The position numbers and the translations under genes are program-made. Below are positions 60,951-64,000 of a DNA stretch of 64,000 nt, piece after piece (positions within the stretch are counted from its first letter, which is position 1; each line of letters opens with the position of its first letter). The notes below the pieces were generated by a model, which made no database searches, was not told where the DNA came from, and was given only the letters and a program-made list of their open reading frames with translations. The DNA comes from Asparagopsis taxiformis (Eukaryota > Rhodophyta > Florideophyceae > Bonnemaisoniales > Bonnemaisoniaceae): NCBI GenBank assembly GCA_030407315.1, contig JALQPE010001688.1, positions 434,001-498,000 of the forward strand, given 5' to 3'.

Positions 60951-61624
60951 TATCGTTGGCGACGCCCGCGTACGCGCTCGTATCCTGGCCAACGTGGCCG
61001 GTGGCGCGTGTGCCTTCGAGTTCGAACGGAGCCTAAGCTTCGTTAGCTTACTTCGTTCGCGACGCGGACGTGCGCGATTTAATCTACGTGACCGTACGTG
61101 GTCGACCCCTTTTGGGTTCGCTCGCGTCGTTTCGCATAGCCGGCGGGCTTTTCGTTTTTCGCGCGTCGATCGTTGCGCCCGCGTGGCAGGACACCGTTGT
61201 GTCGTTTCGTGGTTGCCGTACGTGGCTACCGTGTTCGGCGTCGTGCCTTGATGTGGCGATAACGGTTTGCCGTCGCGTCGCATTCGAGACGTTAGCGTCT
61301 TCGTTCGCCGTCCGTCGCTGCGGCCTCGTTGGCTCATTCGTTTCGCACGTTCTTCGCGCGCGCTTCGTGCGCCGAGACCCGTTGGTCTCGTTCGTCAGCT
61401 AGCGTATAGCTTCGTTCCGCTTCGTGCGTGAAGTTTCGTAATGAGGCCGTTGCCATCTTCGTCGGGGACGCGTCCGCCCTACGTGGTTTTTCCGCCTTCC
61501 GGCGTTACGTTGCCGTTAGCTCGCGAGCTTGGCGTTGACCTCGTTGGTCGATGCGACTCGTTGTCAGCGGTTGTCCACGGGGACGTACGATGGCTCACAC
61601 GTCATGCCAAAATTACGAAATTTT

Positions 61625-61642
61625 CGGGGCACGCGTGCCCCG
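61625..61642 (+). repeat. Perfect 18-bp palindrome
   Basis: CGGGGCACGCGTGCCCCG reads the same on both strands. It is flanked by CCAAAA and ATTTGG, which extend the dyad imperfectly. No function is known. Confidence 0.7.
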
Positions 61643-62093
61643 AGATTTGGCCAGGTTAGCGCACTGTAATCGGCCCGATTTTTCGTACCGTGCGTCCATG
61701 GCCCGTTGGCCCTAAAATAATTTTCGCGCGAAAAATCTGACGTGATGTCCGTCCGTGGCCCATGATGTCGTCATCGTCGCCTGTGGGACGGACAACACTG
61801 TCGAGCCAGTCGTGGCTCTTCACATCGTGTGAATCGTCCGCGCGTGCACTCGTCGTCCAATCTTTCGTTGGCGCTCGTGCCTCCACCAACGTATGGTGTC
61901 GAAAAAGAAAAGAGCGACGGCTCTAGCACGCATCGCGCCCCCCCCAACGCAAGGGTGGACGTCCCGGCCACTCGTTGTGCCTTCGCTTCTCGTTCGTGCG
62001 GCTCGTCGCCTTCGTTTGTTGCATCGTGCAACGTCGCGCACGCGTGCGCTTAACCCGACGCTCGTGTGCGTTTTCGGGGGCCGTCGTGGCCTT

Positions 62094-64000
62094 TCACGTT
62101 GTTGCTCGTCGCACGCGTGCGAAGTATCGAGAGACGCTCTCTTCAGATACGTTCCGGCGGGGCTCCCACGTAGGGTTACGATACCCGACCCACTTCACGA
62201 GGAAGTCTAGGGTGCCGTCATCGTTTACGCGATGGTTGAGTAGGTCGTCTACTACGTACGCCGGACCGTCGCGGTTCTTGTCGAGATCTGCCTCGGTGGC
62301 ATCGTATGGCTCCGGCGGGGGCGCGTTCGCCGGCGTTGGCGCGTACGCAACGCGGTCCGAGTTGACACGTTCAACTACGTCTCCTCGTTGGATGACGAAC
62401 GTACGTACGTCGTTACGTAGTACGCGGAACGGTCCCAACGCGTGGTTGCCGAGCTTCGTGCCCTTCGTGGTCCCGCCCGTCGGGTCGATGAATACGTATT
62501 CTCCCGCGCGGATGTTTCGATTCGAGACACGGACTCGTTTGTCGAAATTTCGTTTATAACGTGCCTGCGCGGCCTTCAGCGTTCGATACGCGTTATCCAT
62601 CGTTGTGGCGAGCTCACGAACGTAAGTGGCTCGCCCTCCCCCGTCGGGTAGTTCGCGGTTCGTTACCGACGCGTGTAGCGCCAACGGTAGCGGTGGATTC
62701 GTGAGAATCAAGTCGAAGGGCGTCGTGCCCGTGCTCGAATGCACATGCGTGTTGTACGCAAACGTTAACGCCGATGCGTATCGATCCCAGTCGTTCTGGT
62801 TTTCGTTCACGTAATTGCGCAGCATCGCCAGGATCGTCCTGTTGTAGCGCTCCACCTGCCCGTTCGTTTGGGGGTGGTACGTCGACGTAAAGACGTTCGT
62901 TACGCCAATCTCGTTGCAAACGCGCTGGAAGAACTTAGCAGCGAACTGCTTTCCGTTGTCGCTTATGAGCGTCCGTGGGGGTCCATACGAGAAGACCCAC
63001 GCGTTGACGAACGCACTCGCCACGTTGGCGGAATCGATATTACGTAGAGGTACGACTCTAGTCAGCTTCGTGAAGCGGTCCGTTATAACGAGAATAAATC
63101 GGTTGCCACGCGTGGTCTTCGTAAGCGGACCTAGTATGTCGATACATAGGTCTCGCAACGGCTCCGTAGCCGGAAATAAACGTAACGGGTTCGTCCGTTT
63201 GCGAAGCTTCACGCGGTTCTTCGCACATCCAACGCAGTTTCGTACCGTTGCGTAGATGTCGGCGGCCATCACGGGCCAGTAGTACGTCCTCCGTAGGGTG
63301 TAGTACATACGCGTTTGTCCGGGGTGTCCAGCGAGGACGTGGTGGTGCGTTAACTCCAGCAGCCGCGGCCGCAACGAAGCCGGCACAACGATTTGTGTAC
63401 GTTCCTCGTCGTGAGGGTTCCGGCGTCGGAGTAAGCCATCGTGGCCTTCGAAGAATGCAGCGTCCTGCGTGTCGGACTGTCGTGTCAGTATCCCCTATAA
63501 GAAAAGGAAAATGTACCCCTGATATGCTTTAGATGAACCAATGATGTACGTGATATCTCTACTGTACGCAAGAGATACTTCGCTGATGTCCCAGAGATGA
63601 GCGTATGGACATCTCCCGTCCATCATTGGTGTATCGCTATGCGGCCATCAGCTGAAGAGCAAATGTTCCTTATCCGTACATCAGAGGAACACCATGCATG
63701 TCATCGGTTCATCATGCGGCCATCTTTGGTACATCTTTAAGGCTTACTGGGATCGTTTGACAGAACGCGTCCTCGCGTTGAGCTTCGATAAGCTCGTCCC
63801 TCGTAATGGGAAGCTGAACGTCAGCTGGTGGCACGCGTGCCGAATCGTCTTCAGCAGCGCGCTGTTCGTCGAGGAAATCCGGTTCCTCGTCAAGAACGTC
63901 ATCGAGCGACGCGTCGCGGTTGAACTCGAGTCCCTCGTTGCCAGCCGTCGCGGCTGGTGCTCGTTCGTCACGAGTCTCGTTCGACGGGTCGTCGTGACCC
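62094..64000 (-). pseudogene. Ty3/gypsy chromovirus pol, integrase and chromodomain end, interrupted by an insertion
   Basis: Reading leftwards, codons from the right edge to 63755 end with the linker typically found before integrase (LPITRDELIEAQREDAFCQTI). The frame resumes at 63489 (LTRQSDTQDAAFFEGHDGLL) and stays open to the stop at 62094. It contains the integrase zinc-binding HHCC region (HHHVLAGHPG..NCVGCAKN), the catalytic core with D, D and E (CIDILGPL, ISDNGKQF, NGQVERYNR), a GPY/F-like module (ALGPFRVL) and a C-terminal chromodomain (AYVVDDLLNHRV, FLVKWVGY, TWEPRRNV). Only the 259-bp insertion breaks it; no other frameshift or stop was seen, so the copy was intact recently. Reverse transcriptase, RNase H, protease and gag lie outside the window. 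Confidence 0.88.
63493..63751. mobile_element. 259-bp MITE-like insertion in pol
   Basis: Left end CCCTATAAG and right end CTTACTGGG are imperfect inverted repeats (seven of nine), continuing to a shared ATGTACC further in. The element is flanked by ATC on both sides (63490-63492 and 63752-63754). Removing the element and one ATC rejoins pol exactly in frame (QTI-LTR). The interior has no coding capacity and several internal dyads. The sequence ATGCGGCCATC occurs twice. The 3-bp duplication fits CACTA or PIF/Harbinger-type transposition, but the ends match neither classic terminus. Confidence 0.75.

Larger units (their letters stand above)
59982..62093. other. Structured non-coding spacer between convergent mobile-element ORFs
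   Basis: This 2.1-kb CG-rich stretch has only overlapping chance frames. It holds a strong hairpin with a T-run just after the plus ORF, a duplicated 350-bp unit with palindromes, an 18-bp perfect palindrome, and many scattered copies of CCCGTTGG (e.g. 60329, 60940, 61378, 61700) and CCCGTCGGGT (60401, 60751). One 17-mer, GTGGACGTCCCGGCCAC, occurs at 61955 and also at 56489 in the same orientation. Confidence 0.55.
55800..64000. mobile_element. GC- and CpG-rich retroelement region with convergent ORFs (left limit approximate)
   Basis: From about 55.8 kb base composition and dinucleotides change sharply to a CG-dense pattern that continues to the right edge. It contains a promoter-like region with long non-coding leader (55.8-57.7 kb), a plus-strand 741-codon ORF, a 2.1-kb structured spacer, and a minus-strand chromovirus pol end. 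Two readings are possible. One minus-strand giant element may carry an antisense ORF between pol and its 3' LTR. Alternatively, two elements meet tail to tail. A possible polypurine tract and LTR end on the minus strand (57592-57582, then TG at 57581) would favour the first. No second LTR copy is inside the window, so LTR limits cannot be proved. Confidence 0.65.

Noticed and set aside
63493..63751. A spliceosomal intron in pol
   Set aside because: GTAAGC and TATAG occur near the ends on the minus strand, but splicing there leaves ten extra bases and breaks the integrase frame. Exact removal with a 3-bp duplication restores it.

Overview
The window is nuclear DNA of a photosynthetic eukaryote with a compact, intron-poor genome, most probably a red alga, though no single gene here proves the lineage. 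Plastid-type targeting peptides sit on glutamine synthetase and on a TLD-domain protein, and a plant-lineage DUF1664 protein is present. Genes are 100 to 600 bp apart on both strands, and introns are rare and short (64 to 212 bp) with GT..AG ends and a recurrent CTAAC/CTGAC branch site. Several genes appear only after splicing is worked out: SAP30-like, mL53, a 5'-nucleotidase-family enzyme, FANCA-like, UTP15, PepF and a 47-residue protein.

Layout. 1-9.1 kb: 3' part missing CDK5RAP3 (UFMylation), SAP30-like, mitochondrial ribosomal mL53, ALG10 glucosyltransferase, five-exon metallophosphatase/5'-nucleotidase. 9.5-17.3 kb: a 1785-residue FHA + TP-repeat + five-SAP chromatin protein resembling Ki-67, then a copine-like double-C2 protein. 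17.6-23.4 kb: a FANCA homologue tail-to-tail with ribonucleotide reductase small subunit. 24.7-38 kb: aminopeptidase P, plastid glutamine synthetase, UTP15, RPA1 (without its zinc-ribbon cysteines), DUF1664 protein, SLBP, MED11, CSN1. 38.3-52.7 kb: a small basic protein, a BAR-like protein, a proline-rich unknown, a SIP-like aquaporin, a TLD protein, a PNUTS-like PP1 regulator, ribokinase, a CDC25/ACR2-like rhodanese and oligoendopeptidase F. 52.7-55.8 kb: AT-rich, almost gene-free DNA with one doubtful gene.

From about 55.8 kb to the right edge the composition changes abruptly to GC- and CpG-rich mobile DNA: a 741-codon Ala/Pro/Arg-rich ORF on the plus strand, a 2.1-kb structured spacer with a 350-bp duplicated unit, and on the minus strand the integrase and chromodomain end of a Ty3/gypsy chromovirus pol. 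That pol is split by a 259-bp MITE-like insertion with a 3-bp target duplication.

Themes. DNA replication and repair genes cluster loosely (FANCA, RNR2, RPA1, SLBP). Three of them (RNR2, RPA1, SLBP) carry E2F-type sites upstream, suggesting S-phase control. Two candidate PP1 regulators (PNUTS-like, Ki-67-like) and regulators of transcription or ubiquitin-like pathways (SAP30, MED11, CSN1, CDK5RAP3) are also present. The strongest candidates for something new are the FANCA homologue in an alga, the Ki-67-like SAP-repeat protein, the zinc-less RPA1, and the convergent retroelement with its antisense ORF.
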